A stretch of 64,000 nucleotides of DNA from Acrasis kona (lineage: Eukaryota; Heterolobosea; Eutetramitea; Acrasida; Acrasidae), in the NCBI GenBank assembly GCA_026419775.2, contig JAOPGA020000780.1:39358-103357 (forward strand). The letters run 5' to 3'. A program made the position numbers and the translations under genes. Each line of letters starts with the position of its first letter. The first letter of the stretch is position 1. A model generated the notes under the pieces. It saw only the letters and a program-made list of their open reading frames with translations, searched no databases and was not told where the DNA came from. Of the stretch, positions 1-11,236 are shown piece by piece.

Positions 1-1914
1 GGTATCGCTACAATTTTCTAATGCGAGCATGGGTTCGGTGTAGAACACTGCGATCAAGTTGAGCAGCGTTTCCGTGGTGTGGTTTGCATCTTGTACCTTT
101 TGTTGTTGTTGTAATCCTTGTTTGTTTGTTGTTTGTGGTTGATTGGTCTGTGCCGCGTTTTGTTTGGCCAAAATTTTTTCCTGGTTGAGTAAATCTTGGA
201 ACATTAAACGAAGAGGTTTCGCAATGTGGACATAACTAGAAGTCAAAGTCGGGTGCCATGGAAGAGCTCCCTCTCTTTGAGCAAGTTTCAATAATGCTTT
301 GGTCATTGCCAATTTGAACACGCCAGGTCCCTTCATGCACAATGGGAAAATGTTACTGATCACATTGATCTGATTGATGGGATAGTAACTAACCAAGAAT
401 TCGACCATTAGGTTGATTTCGGCCTTGTTGACGTCAACATTTGCAGAATCGGTCAGTCCGAAACGTTCTTGTAATGTTCTTTGATCTTCATTCACAATCA
501 AACGAAGTGCGACCGAAATACGAGATGCACCGGAATCGGCGGTTGATGGTCCTTTGGGGAGATACGTAGCAGCTTTACACAAATCAACAAAACAAACGGT
601 GCTTACAACTTCCTTGGTTGACTTCAATGACTTTCTTGCATTCTCGAAAAACTTTCTTTGCTTCTTTGGCGGTTCCGGTATTTTACTCGTTTTACCTTCC
701 TTCAAGAACATGATGACTTGTTCAAAGTTTTTGGGGCTCAATAACAATAACATTGTTTGTAAAGGCCACAATTGAGCGCTGTTTCTTTTTAATTTGCGAT
801 CGTAAATCATGTCGAATAATTTATCGACATTTTCGTTAAGGTAAGGTTTGTTCTTGCACAAGTTCATGAATTGATAGGGATAGTTAATGATCCAATTCCA
901 AATGGCTTGTCGAAGTGGAGGGGCCACGGATATGAGAGCGTGCTTCTTGAATTTGACTTGAGTGTCGGTGAGAAGGTTGATGAGCCTCGATAATTTGTTT
1001 TCGTCGAAACAAACGAATTCAATCATGCTGCATACGGATGGATCAATCTCGTCGACTTTCATGGTCTTGATCGAACTTTCGATGCGCAAGAATACCGTTT
1101 CGAAACTAATTACCGATAGTTTGAAAAGTACGCGCGCTGCCAAATGTTTGAGCAAAGTGGGAGTGGCTTTTGTCGTTCCCATCATTGTCTTCTCTGGCGT
1201 GGGTGATAATTGGTCCATGATGTAGCTTAATAAAGTTTGTGCAAGGCGATCGTCCAACTTTGGTAATTTGTCCATGTTAAATCCTGAACCTGATAATTCG
1301 TCTTCGGGGCTTACTGGTTTATCTGTCGACGACGTTGCGGAGCTCGTGTTGTTGTCTTCATTGGTGGCCTGCTTTGGATCCTCCTCCTCTTCGTCCTTTG
1401 TTGTCAATTCTCCAAGATCGACCAAAAAGTCATCATCAAATCTCAAGTCGAGCTTGTCGAAACCAATGGCAGCCGATAAAGTTTTGAAAATGAGTTGAAA
1501 AATGATGATTTTGCTCCTAACGAAACGGTCGTAGTGGTCCTCGTCAACGGAGGAGGGAGCAGCGCTTTGGGCTGTGGAATCCTGTCTGAGAAGGTTTGGA
1601 GAAGAATTCACATTCGGTAGGTCTCTAGGTGTGTGTAAGGTGTTCGTAAGGTTTGTTGTTTGATTTTGTTGCGTGTTGTTCTGGTACTGCTTCGTTAAGG
1701 TGGTGTACAAATGTATTAATCCGTTCAAGACTGCCTCCAACTTGTAGTGAGATATTTTAATGAGTGAAGTGGCGTTCTGCTTCAAATCACCCATCTTGTT
1801 CACAGTCGTCTTTGAAGCGAATGGTAGCTATGAGACGTTAATTTTGTCGACTCTTTCGATAAAACGTACCAGCGTTGCTGTCCGGTCTATAAGACCTGTG
1901 ATGAGTGATTCCAT
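1..1914 (-). CDS. NF1-like: Neurofibromin-like RasGAP, N-terminal part (runs off window)
   Basis: This is the first 624 codons of a large protein that continues beyond base 1. It has a 26-codon exon 1 (1914-1837), a 42-bp GT-AG intron (1836-1795) and then one long open exon. The block around residue 320 (LRQAIWNWIINYP, followed by KPYLNENVDKLFDMIYDRK and WPLQTMLLLLSP) resembles the N-terminal helical region of neurofibromin, including its 'AIWNWVENYP' and 'WPLQIILLILCP' stretches. Neurofibromins switch Ras off; the catalytic GAP domain would lie outside the window. Asn/Gln-rich and Asp/Glu-rich linkers are typical of amoeboid proteins. If the small intron is not real, the in-frame ATG just after it is an alternative start. 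I am fairly sure of the family. Only RasGAP-type neurofibromin is known to have this N-terminal region. Confidence 0.8.
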
Positions 1915-2332
1915 GTTGGTTCCTTCAACACTAACGAATCCTACAGTTATCCTTCTTTTTGAAAAAAAATATCATAAGAAATTGACTGATGGACAGGTGA
2001 CAAAAGCCGTTACAATTACATTAATATCCAACTATTCAATTGCCATTTGTAGCGCCATCAATAAAAGTCAAGATCAATTATTATGCAAGTGATACTGATA
2101 CCTGTATGCTTTTTCCTTGATTGCAAGTCGTATTTCCAAATCTTTAACGTAAAAGATTCATGAGTAACATTCAATAAAAATCATTTCCTGTTAAACATTC
2201 AATTTTTTCGTAAAATTTCAGAGTATTCACTACTGCCGCTTATTGTCCTCTGAATGAAATACTCATCCTAAACGAGCTTTACAATATATTTTGGCATAAC
2301 CACGACCAAGTTGTCTTACAAGAGCACAGCCT
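1915..2332. promoter_or_regulatory. Shared upstream region of two divergent genes
   Basis: A 418-bp AT-rich gap separates the start of the RasGAP gene (minus) from the zinc-finger gene (plus), so it should hold both promoters. I see no clear TATA box, repeat or conserved coding segment in it. Confidence 0.4.
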
Positions 2333-5190
2333 ATGAATAATCACAGGAGTGCATACAAACCAGCTACACATCGTCAAGATGCTGTAACAAATGATAGAGG
2401 AAACTCGTACGGTAGTTCACCAGCAAATCAACACAAAGTTCAGATACCCTGTAAATACCATCAAATGTCAGGTGGTTGTAGAAATGGTAGTAACTGTAGA
2501 TTCCTGCATGTTAAGGTAAAAATTTATAAAGTACAAAGTTTGATAATTTCAGGCAAACACTTTCCACTCGAACCCAAAATACAACAGGAGGGATGAAGAA
2601 CAATATTACGAAGATCAAGAGGACGACAATTATTACGATAACGAAAGGGAGGATGATAATGTTTCTACGTCCTCTGGTGGCTATAAACATCAAGGTAGGA
2701 GTACTACCCTACCAAACATCAACGCACACACACAAAACTTACAAACAGTAAAATCAAATTTGGACCAAGTTTCTTTGGTGCTACTCAGCAGAAGGCCTCT
2801 GCTCCATATAGTTGTTTTATTCTCCGGTGAATCTAGAGTACGAAATTATGCCGAGGAGGCACAAGAAGTTTTTCTAAGCAATGGAATAAATTGTTTTACT
2901 CAACTCGTCACAACACCGACTTTACAGAGTATTAAGCCAGAGAATTTACAAGAAATTATAACGACTTCGACAGCGGAGTATTTAATTGTAATAGGTGACC
3001 GTAACATGAAGCACAGGACGTGCCATGCAAAAAAGTCGGGTAAACTCTGCGAAGTTTCGGTAAGTCAACCGTACCATCCCTTTGGTCTAACCATGACAGC
3101 TTGATGATAGAATAGACGCCATATTGGATGAATGGGAACAAAATCCCAACGTTAGTAGAACGTTAGACTCGTTAGACGTTGACGCTAGAGATTTATCGAC
3201 AAGTCAAGTTCACGAGCTAGTACAATCACTTTCAGGGACGCGTCACATTGATGACCGCATCTCTCGCCTAAGGACAACAGTAAACGAATTACAAGAGTGG
3301 AGGTTCCCAAAAACAAAAAACTTTGACCATAACCAAAAGGACGAAAAAATGTTAAGCAAGTTTACTTCCAGTCAGAACAGCGCCATACGTTTACACAAGG
3401 ATTTATCAAGCGCCACATTAATCATCAAAGGCATACCCACTAATGATGTTGATGCCAAAGATGATTCATACGGAAGAGGTATCCTACTCAATGATCCTTC
3501 GTTCGAAAAGTCCGAACAAATATCTAACCAAATACGCATAGGGTCACAATTAAAGCAAGTACTTGCAAAAGAGTGCGACGGATTAATTTCAAAGGTGGAA
3601 ATATTAGGAAACAAAATATCGGAAATTGCAAACAATTCTTCTCTTTGGGATGCTTACCTTAAAGAATACAGAAACGATTGTAAAAAGCAACAACGACAAG
3701 CTTCCTCTTCATCCATCACAAACAGTCAACACAACACAAAGACTACTACAGAACCCATCACTACCAGTCAAGATAAAATCGAACCCATAGACGACAACGT
3801 ATGGAGATGTAAGGACTGTACGTATCACAACCCCCTCAACGTTGATTCGTGTGAAATGTGTCACAAGCAAAGAGAAGACGAATGGACCACGAATAAAAAA
3901 AATACACGAAGGAGACATTCCGTCGAGGATCAATCTCCCACCAATAACACATTATCAGCATCGACTTCCGTGGAAAAAAATGTTTCTTTTAAATTAAAAA
4001 AGAAACCTCAACTTGCTTCCAGCGCTCCACAGGCACCAATGGTCAGACAAATTCTAAAAAACGAAAAACCAGAATCAGTCGTCGTGGTCCACCACAATAA
4101 CACAAATAACACCACCACTACCACTACTACTACCAATCACCAGCAGTCAATTAATAACAACAACACTCCAACTCCGCAGGTCAACCCCGCAGATTTTCCA
4201 CAATTGAAAAAGAAAAAGACACCAAGCACAACCACCAGTCGCAATCCATCTCCGCCTCCACCACCTCAACAACAACCTTCCGCAACCACTACATCGACTA
4301 CCACATTACAACATTCAAACGACGAATTGGAACAATTAGGAACAAACATCATCGGAACGGATAATCCAATCTACCTACCCGAATCTCACACGCCTACACC
4401 CAAACATGCATTTAGTAGTTCGTTGTTCGGAGATTCACATCTCCACGAATCTCCATTAGCATCTCCGCTCCATTCTCCGAGATCTAATTCAACGTGGGGA
4501 CAATTTTCTCAACCCAAGCAAGTATTCTTCACTCCTTATCAACAACAAGCGCCCATACAATCGCCCATCAGTAGCCCCTACCGAACGTCTTCTAATTTGA
4601 ATAATCCATTTTCACAATCTAGCGACGATTCGCCAATAGGCAACAACATTTGGAACAGTTTGAGCATTACGCCCATACAAGTTGTAGATCATCATCACCA
4701 TCTAAATCACCATCATCATTTAAATCACATCAATCACAACATTCATCATCATGGATCAACATGGTCTTCTTATGATGGAGGAGCAGGTGGTGGCGATGTT
4801 TTTCAACCGATTATGGAAGGAACCGGTGGGATAGAAAAGAGTTTTTTTAATAGTGGTGGAGGTGGTACCGGCAGCGGACCTTCTTCGCAACCTAGTACAC
4901 CTTCTTCTTCATCAGCAGGTGGTGGTATTTCGAACACATCATCTACCATAAATCAACATCACCTCGAGCAACAACACTTTGGTAGGAATACAATGGTGAA
5001 TCAACCTTGTTTGGTGTGTGGAAGAGAAAGTATGTTTGAATGTAATTTTTGTGCAAGTATGAGGAGAAAAGGTATACCAATGTCCAACACTTTTTTTTGT
5101 AGTGGAGATTGTTTAAAAACAAAAGTATGGAAAGAACACCAAAAGATGCACGAGTCACAAAGGAATATACCTTATACGAAAAATATATGA
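2333..5190 (+). CDS. Multi-zinc-finger protein (CCCH, RanBP2-type, C6H2/MYND-like)
   Basis: Three exons (2333-2515, 2553-3059, 3100-5190) join in frame across 37- and 40-bp introns to give 926 aa. A CCCH finger sits at residues 40-59 (C-x8-C-x5-C-x3-H), which usually binds RNA. A region near residues 140-225 could be an anticodon-binding (HGTP-like) fold, but that is a weak call. A RanBP2-type finger lies near residue 466 (WRCKDCTYHNPLNVDSCEMC), followed by a long low-complexity region rich in Thr, Ser, Pro, Asn and His. The C-terminus has a C6H2/MYND-like finger (CLVCGRESMFECNFC ... FFCSGDC ... WKEHQKMH), as found at the N-terminus of methionine aminopeptidase 1. An RNA- or ribosome-linked role is inferred; no named orthologue was recognised. 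Confidence 0.75.
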
Positions 5191-5211
5191 AAATGTAAAA
5201 TAAAAAAAATT

Positions 5212-8138
5212 TCATTGTTTTATTATGAATTGAATGATTAGCATGAAGATTTTATACGCTACATAAATTAAAAATAATGCAAATAAATTTCTATAATCTG
5301 CAAGTGGACGTAAATTAATTCTTAATCTCTCTGGACAATCTTGATCCATAATTTCTTGGTCAACTGGAACGCTCAAATTGGGTACGTTACGATGATACTC
5401 AAATAATTGACTACTCCTCAGGGCATCCACTCCGATATCCATCAATGCCTTCTTCAACAAGAGATAATAATAATTATGAGCCACTGGATTCAAATCAATT
5501 AGATGATTCCATCCATTTTCAAATTTATGATTCAGATGGAATTTGTCAATTACCAAATGATGAAATTTATCGACCGATCCATCAACAATTCGAATCAAAA
5601 AATCAATCAAATTTCTACGATTACCGCTCGTAAATGTTCTCAACACTGGTACGTTTAATTTATAAATTTTCCTTTCGATCCAATTATTAATTCTTTCGGA
5701 TGCAACGACCATCAATCTAACCAACCAATCGATTTCAAATTCATCAAATGGTGTTTTGTACAAAGAATCACCCAAGAATGGTACGTTTAAAGAATCACAT
5801 TTCTTCAATCCATTCACCACTTGAATCTTTCCCATCATTGTTAATTTCATTGTTTCTGGATTTGTTTCTGCCAAATAACTCTTGTGATAAATTTTCGAAT
5901 TTCGATTCGATTTGGATCCATCCGAAAATTGAACCAATATAAAATTCATGATTTGATTCAAAATTGGTAATTTTTTATGATTTGATTTTGAATGGAATTG
6001 TTGATCGGAATCATTCAAATGTCGATCGGATTCGTGAGATGTGAGATTGGATTGTTTGGATTGATCCAATCTAATTTTTAATGATTCTTGTAACATTTGA
6101 TCATCGCCCATTCCAAATAATTTACCCATGTTGATGTAAATGTTCTTTACGTAATCAATCATTCGGTGTCTATTTTCGTTTTCGTTTAATAATTGTGATT
6201 CGAATACCAAATCACGATCGTTGCTCAATGAATTGGAACGAGACGATGCTGAAGAATTTGATAATCCGAAAAATCCAAATAAATTAGATTTTTGTGATGA
6301 CGATGATGGTAATGATGAAGATGACGATTGATTAAAATTTGATAATTTGGAATCCGATAGGGTCAGATTAACATAGACATCTTCACATTGTCTCATGATG
6401 AATCTAGTGGATTCAACATTCGTAGGAGATACAATGCTCGTGTAATTTCCAATTCCACCATCCATCATTGAAATGTGATCCATCAAGAATTTACCAAATG
6501 GATTGTTCATGAATGTCGGTTGACCTCCCTTTGTAATCAAATCGGCATCCATCTCGATTCCATTTAACATGATGCCGTAAGCATGTAAAAAGCGTTTGAT
6601 GAATAGATCGATGGCCTGTAGGTCGTTACTGCGTTTGGTTGATGCAAAGTAATGAATTAAATTTTGACTCGAGATGAGTGATGTTAACATTGCGTATAGA
6701 TTACTATAAAAGCACCAATTACAAATCACAAATGGTTTCCATTCCAAAATGGATTCTAATGATGATTGGGTCCATGGAAAAATGTAAGACGACCATAACG
6801 AAAGTATGCGATGTAACGAGACCGGTTGATCGAATGGGTGTTTGATGACGAGACCCATCTCGGGCCATGTCATGAGAGCTGCTTTTAAAAATGTATAAAG
6901 TGGTTGATGGATGATCTTGATTGGTGTTTTCGAAAGTATGGGCGGAACGATTAAATGTCGCGAAAGTTGATAGGCTGCTGACGCTGTTGTGACTGGTGAT
7001 GAAATAATGTTTCGGTGATGATGATGATCCTTGTTTTGGTTCATTTGTTCAAGCGCTGGTGGTACCGACTGACTCTTTAGTAAATGTCTCACAACGTTCT
7101 TACTTGACTCCATGACACGTACTGAGTGTTCTACGAACGGAACGGAAAATTGTATTTCTTCGGTGGCTGCAGAGTTTGGAAGCGTTACTGCTTGTCTATC
7201 GTGGTAGGATCCCATCCAAAAGTCAACTAGGATCAGTAAAAACTCTTCTGCCAAATGTTGATCTACTAGTGGAGGTTGTTGTTGGAGGGATGGATCAAGA
7301 AGGAATGGAACGCTGGTCGGATAAAACAATTGAAGGTATTGTTCAAGAAGGATTGGATAGGGAGCGTTGATTTGTGAAGAATGGTCGCTTGTTAAAAAAT
7401 CAGGTTGACTGGGGTTTCCTTTTGGTGAGGTTGTGAATTTTTGCATGAAGCGGTTGCCAAAGGATTCGGTTGTGCTGTTCTTCTATGGATTGTGAATAAA
7501 AATGAATGTTGATTGCTTACGGGTGCTCTCATGTTAATGTTTTTACGAAAGTCTAAAATGAAACTTGCAAAGTTAAATGTATAATATTCAAACATGGCTT
7601 TGAAGGTTAATGAAATGATCAGATGAATGTACATACTAAGCATGATGACGTCCATCTTGTTCTGATGGGTGGCAGTTTCAAGTTTATAATAGTAATAATT
7701 TAAAAGCGATGAAATGTCACCGGTTTCGATCTTTCTTCTTACTTTGAACTACATGTTGTGAAATTTATTGTATATTGGATCTTACTGGTAATCTCAAGAT
7801 GGGGAATTCAAAAGAGTACTCTGGACCCCTCATCACGGTAAACATGACCTTGAACAATGGTCCATCCGGTCCAAGAAGGTACATTAGATTGTTATATAAA
7901 ACTTGGTCAAATTGAGCTTCTTCTAACCAACATTTACTGTTTGCGTGAATAATCATTCGTAATTTAGCGCTAACCTCTCGTGTCCAAATATTACTGAGCA
8001 TAGTTTGGGAAAGAATGCATAGCATGATTGCTCATCCTCGGTTCTATCGCATATTGCTTGTAAATACTCTGATACTTTCGAACACGAAGTACGAGAGTCG
8101 GGTGTATCAAGAATTCTACCAAGGTCAAACGATGACAT
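5212..8138 (-). CDS. SMPD4: SMPD4-like neutral sphingomyelinase 3 / nuclear envelope protein
   Basis: Five exons read 8138-7975, 7936-7786, 7748-7637, 7597-7521 and 7482-5212, with introns of 37-39 bp, giving 924 aa (human SMPD4 is about 866). Colinear similarity runs through the whole protein: the N-terminal helix and FFPKLCSVIF segment, the 'MYLLGPDGPLFKVMF' block (human EFLDPGGPMMKLVY), FEYYTFNF (human FEYYIFFF), the 'LWSSYIFPW' block, VNGLKK (human INGLRR), and a C-terminal membrane anchor after 'RPLADYR' (human RFLGSYR). SMPD4 is a tail-anchored ER/nuclear-envelope protein linked to sphingomyelin turnover and nuclear pore biology. The third intron (7636-7598, 39 bp) has no stop codon and could also be read through. 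Removing it restores the human spacing. The stop lies 20 bp from the stop of the convergent zinc-finger gene. Confidence 0.87.
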
Positions 8139-8294
8139 TGGTCAACTTTTATTGTTGTTAACTCATTGTAAAATCGATGGATTGGTGAAACTGCGCACAT
8201 CCCCACTTGTCGGGCAATCGCTGAAACTGCGCACAACTTCCCGCAAAAATGGGTATAAAAGCGAAGAAGAATAGACAAGAAATTTAATAATAAA
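8139..8294. promoter_or_regulatory. Bidirectional promoter with TATA box and a repeated 14-mer
   Basis: Only 156 bp separate the divergent SMPD4 and short-chain dehydrogenase starts. TATAAAA lies at 8254-8260, 35-41 bases upstream of the dehydrogenase ATG. The 14-mer TGAAACTGCGCACA occurs twice in the same orientation, at 8186-8199 and 8222-8235 (36-bp period), immediately upstream of the TATA box. It looks like a duplicated transcription-factor site. This is the clearest core promoter in the window. Confidence 0.6.
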
Positions 8295-9017
8295 ATGAGC
8301 AAGCAAGTATATTTCATTACAGGTGCCAACAGAGGTATTGGATTAGAATTCGTCAAGCATATCATTCAAAGAGATAATGTTTTCATTTACGCAACCACCA
8401 GAGATCCCACTCAACAAGATGAGTTGAATGCCATTGCACAAGCCAACAAGAATGTCAAAGTTCTCAAACTCAACTCGGGAAGTGAGGAAGATGCCAAAGC
8501 CGCCGCTGAAGAGGTGAAAAAGCATTCCGATAAAATTGACGTGGTCATCGCTAATGCTGGTTATCATGCTATTGACAATACAGCCAACGCAACAGTATCC
8601 AACCTAAAAAACCTCTTTGAAATAAATGCAATAGGACCATTAGTTTTGTTCCAGGCACTACATGACTTATTAAAGAAGGGTGATGACCCCAAAATTATTT
8701 TCATCTCCTCTGGAGCAGGCAGCATCACCATGGCTGCACAGGTCCCATTTCCAATTCTGTCATATGGTGCATCCAAAGCAGCTCTCAACTTTATTGCACA
8801 AAAAGTGCACGTAGAGAATGAGTGGTTGATTGCTACACCAATCCACCCAGGCCTAGTCGATACGAGAATGTCAAGCAATACAGAGGAGACTGATGACTTC
8901 AAGAAAATTACTACAGATACTTCGGTTAGTTCCATATTAAAAATTGTAGATAATGCGACAAGAAGCGAAACTAGTGGTAAATTCCTCAACTACGACGGTA
9001 CTCCACTTCCTTGGTAA
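8295..9017 (+). CDS. Short-chain dehydrogenase/reductase (C-factor/sniffer-type)
   Basis: A single-exon gene of 240 aa. It shows the classical SDR signatures: the cofactor motif TGANRGIG at residues 9-16, NAG near residue 88, a catalytic Ser in IFISSGAGS, and YGASK. The C-terminal HPGLVDTRM segment is also typical. Length and motifs fit the C-factor/sniffer group of NAD(P)H-dependent carbonyl reductases. The substrate cannot be told from sequence. The ATG follows a TATA box by about 35 bp, so the leader is very short. The strong promoter and repeated upstream element suggest regulated or stress-induced expression, which is inference. Confidence 0.9.
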   Translation: MSKQVYFITGANRGIGLEFVKHIIQRDNVFIYATTRDPTQQDELNAIAQANKNVKVLKLNSGSEEDAKAAAEEVKKHSDKIDVVIANAGYHAIDNTANATVSNLKNLFEINAIGPLVLFQALHDLLKKGDDPKIIFISSGAGSITMAAQVPFPILSYGASKAALNFIAQKVHVENEWLIATPIHPGLVDTRMSSNTEETDDFKKITTDTSVSSILKIVDNATRSETSGKFLNYDGTPLPW

Positions 9018-9636
9018 ATTGTTAATAAATCTATAATTTGTCCTAGACTGCTTGTCGTATTGTTTTCTGAAAACTCATCACTTCCCATGGGCTTATCTCA
9101 GATCTTCATGTTATCATCTGGATACCCAATTTTCATAATAATATTTATTTTTAAACTGTCAAACGTATAAAAAGAAGGATGCTCAATGTTTTAGTACAAT
9201 TCAAAATCAACACAACACAAACAGACGAACAATAATCCAAAACATTAACAAATGCTAATTGAAAAAAATCTCGCATATCTTTGATAACGATAGAACCCCT
9301 GTCTGTACAATGAAGTCTGAGTTAACCGCCATTTCCACCATGCATGACAAAAATTATGAAAAATATCAACTATCATGTATATTCTTCCATGATATCTGTC
9401 TGTTAACAAAGAGGCATAGAAAATTAATGGTATGGTGGGATGCTTTTGCTCCGACCTGTCTTGTCAATATGGCAAGAATTGGCCGATAACATCCGAAGAG
9501 TGGGTCCTAGTGTTGACATATGTTCTCAGCTCCTGAAGTGTTGATTTCCTCCTGAGACTTGAACGCATGGAATATTACAATGAAAGTGCGTTTATGACGA
9601 TGAAGAAAGTTCGTCGTTTTGTTCCAAATACAAGAA
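9018..9636 (+). promoter_or_regulatory. Upstream region of the RNA ligase: TATA box and short upstream ORFs
   Basis: TATAAAAA at 9166-9173 sits over 460 bp upstream of the ligase ATG. If it is the promoter, the leader is long and contains several short ORFs: 9252-9284 (10 codons) and 9310-9489 (59 aa, starting MKSELTAISTMHDKN). The 59-aa ORF matches nothing I know and may be chance or an upstream ORF. Alternatively the TATA box serves a separate small transcript. Confidence 0.35.
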
Positions 9637-11170
9637 ATGAACAACTTCCCTACCATATCTAATGTCTCGGACATGAGAAAATCTTTTAGTTATGTACAGA
9701 AGGACTACAAAACAAGAAACATCCCATTCTCATTCGTTGAAAAACACATCCCTGAAGGTTATTCCTTCTTCAACTACAATTTCCTTACAGAGCATACTTT
9801 TCCCGAACCAAGTGCCATAAGCGAAGAGGCGCGCGAACATCATTTGTTGTTAAGGGAGTGTCGTGGTGTTGTCTTTGATACAGTGACAGGGAAAATAGTT
9901 TCAAGACCATTCCATAAGTTCTTCAACATAAATGAGAAGGAAGAGACAAAGCAAGAGAATCTTGACCTAAACCAAAAATTCCATCTACTGGAGAAGATGG
10001 ACGGCACCATGGTCTGCGCCATTTTGACTAGAATACCTAATCAATTCACTAAAGACAACCAACAACTATACACACTACATTTCCGAACAAAGATGGGATG
10101 GGACACGGACATTGCCTTAAAAATTGAAAAATTAATCTTTATGACATCCAACATTGACGAAAGACCAAAGTATCTCATCAATCATGATGGAACCCTTACA
10201 ATGTACCAACCAGAGGAGACGACAACCAACATCACTTACAAACATCTTGAGTTGGGACGTGACGTAATGTGGAATTACATTCATCACAGCATCAAATGGA
10301 TATCCAAAGGCTTCACACCCATATACGAATTCGTTTCGCCCGATAATATGATTGTCCTGGTGTACAATGAGCCGTTATTGAAACTTTTAGCCATCCGTCA
10401 CAACGTGTCAGGAGAATACGTGCATTACCAAGAAACATTACAGGACGCTCAAGAGCATTCTGTTCCCATGGTGGTCCCCCTTGAAGTAAATGGAGGCATG
10501 AAGGAAATGATGCAAACCGTGGTGAACATGCTTGGAGTTGAAGGTTTTGTGTTACGCTTTGCTGATTCCGGAAAAATGTACAAAATAAAATCTTCTTGGT
10601 ATGTTGATAAACATAAGAGAAAAACAAAATCCATATGGGGCGGCTATGATGAGATGGCCATTTATAAGGCCGTCGCACTTGGTACTGTCGATGATATCAT
10701 TGCTTCCATTGAGGACCAAGAGGGAAAGGATGTAATCTCTAGTTTTAATTCTGTCTTTTGGGATGGTGCCCGTTTAGCGACCGAAGAGTTGACCAAGATT
10801 GTTGACGAATGGAGAGTTGTGATGTTGTCTCAAGATCCACCAAATGAGGGAAGATGGTTCCACGAAACTGTAAAGAAGAATAATTACGGCGGAGTTGTGT
10901 CTACTTGTGAGTGTTTTTGTATTGTTTTTTTGTTTTATATAATGTCTAGTCATGAAGTACTTCTTCGAAAGAAAAGACAGGGATCCTATGGAGATCATGA
11001 TTGACCGTTTACAATTTATTTTTAAAAGACACACTGGAAAAAAGATACCTGATGTAGTACCGTTGGTGTTGGAGAAGTATTCTGGTCTTGTAATAAAATT
11101 AAAAAAATCCCAGTATCTAGGTAAGCATAAACAATTAGTTCATCATATTAATTGGAGCAGAGGTTACTGA
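9637..11170 (+). CDS. T4 RNA ligase 1-like ATP-dependent RNA ligase
   Basis: Two exons (9637-10906 and 10950-11170, intron 43 bp) give 496 aa. The nucleotidyltransferase motif I is EKMDGTM with the predicted adenylated lysine at about residue 120. The upstream block RECRGVVFD ... VSRPFHKFFN is diagnostic of the T4 Rnl1 group (PF09511), and motifs IV and V appear as VEGFVLRF and YKIKSSWY. Such enzymes seal 5'-phosphate and 3'-hydroxyl RNA ends, in tRNA repair or splicing. The domain beyond motif V probably confers substrate choice. An in-frame TTG lies upstream, but 9637 is the first in-frame ATG. It differs from the OB-fold Naegleria Rnl5 type, so the genome may hold more than one RNA ligase class (inference). 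Confidence 0.85.
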
Positions 11171-11236
11171 GAGTTACAAAAACAATAGAAATGCAGACAA
11201 GAAGTAAATATTTATCTTTTATAAATTTTGTATTAT

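Noticed and set aside
8343-8989. Antisense ORFs over the short-chain dehydrogenase
   Set aside because: They overlap a conserved single-exon gene and show no protein-like motif.
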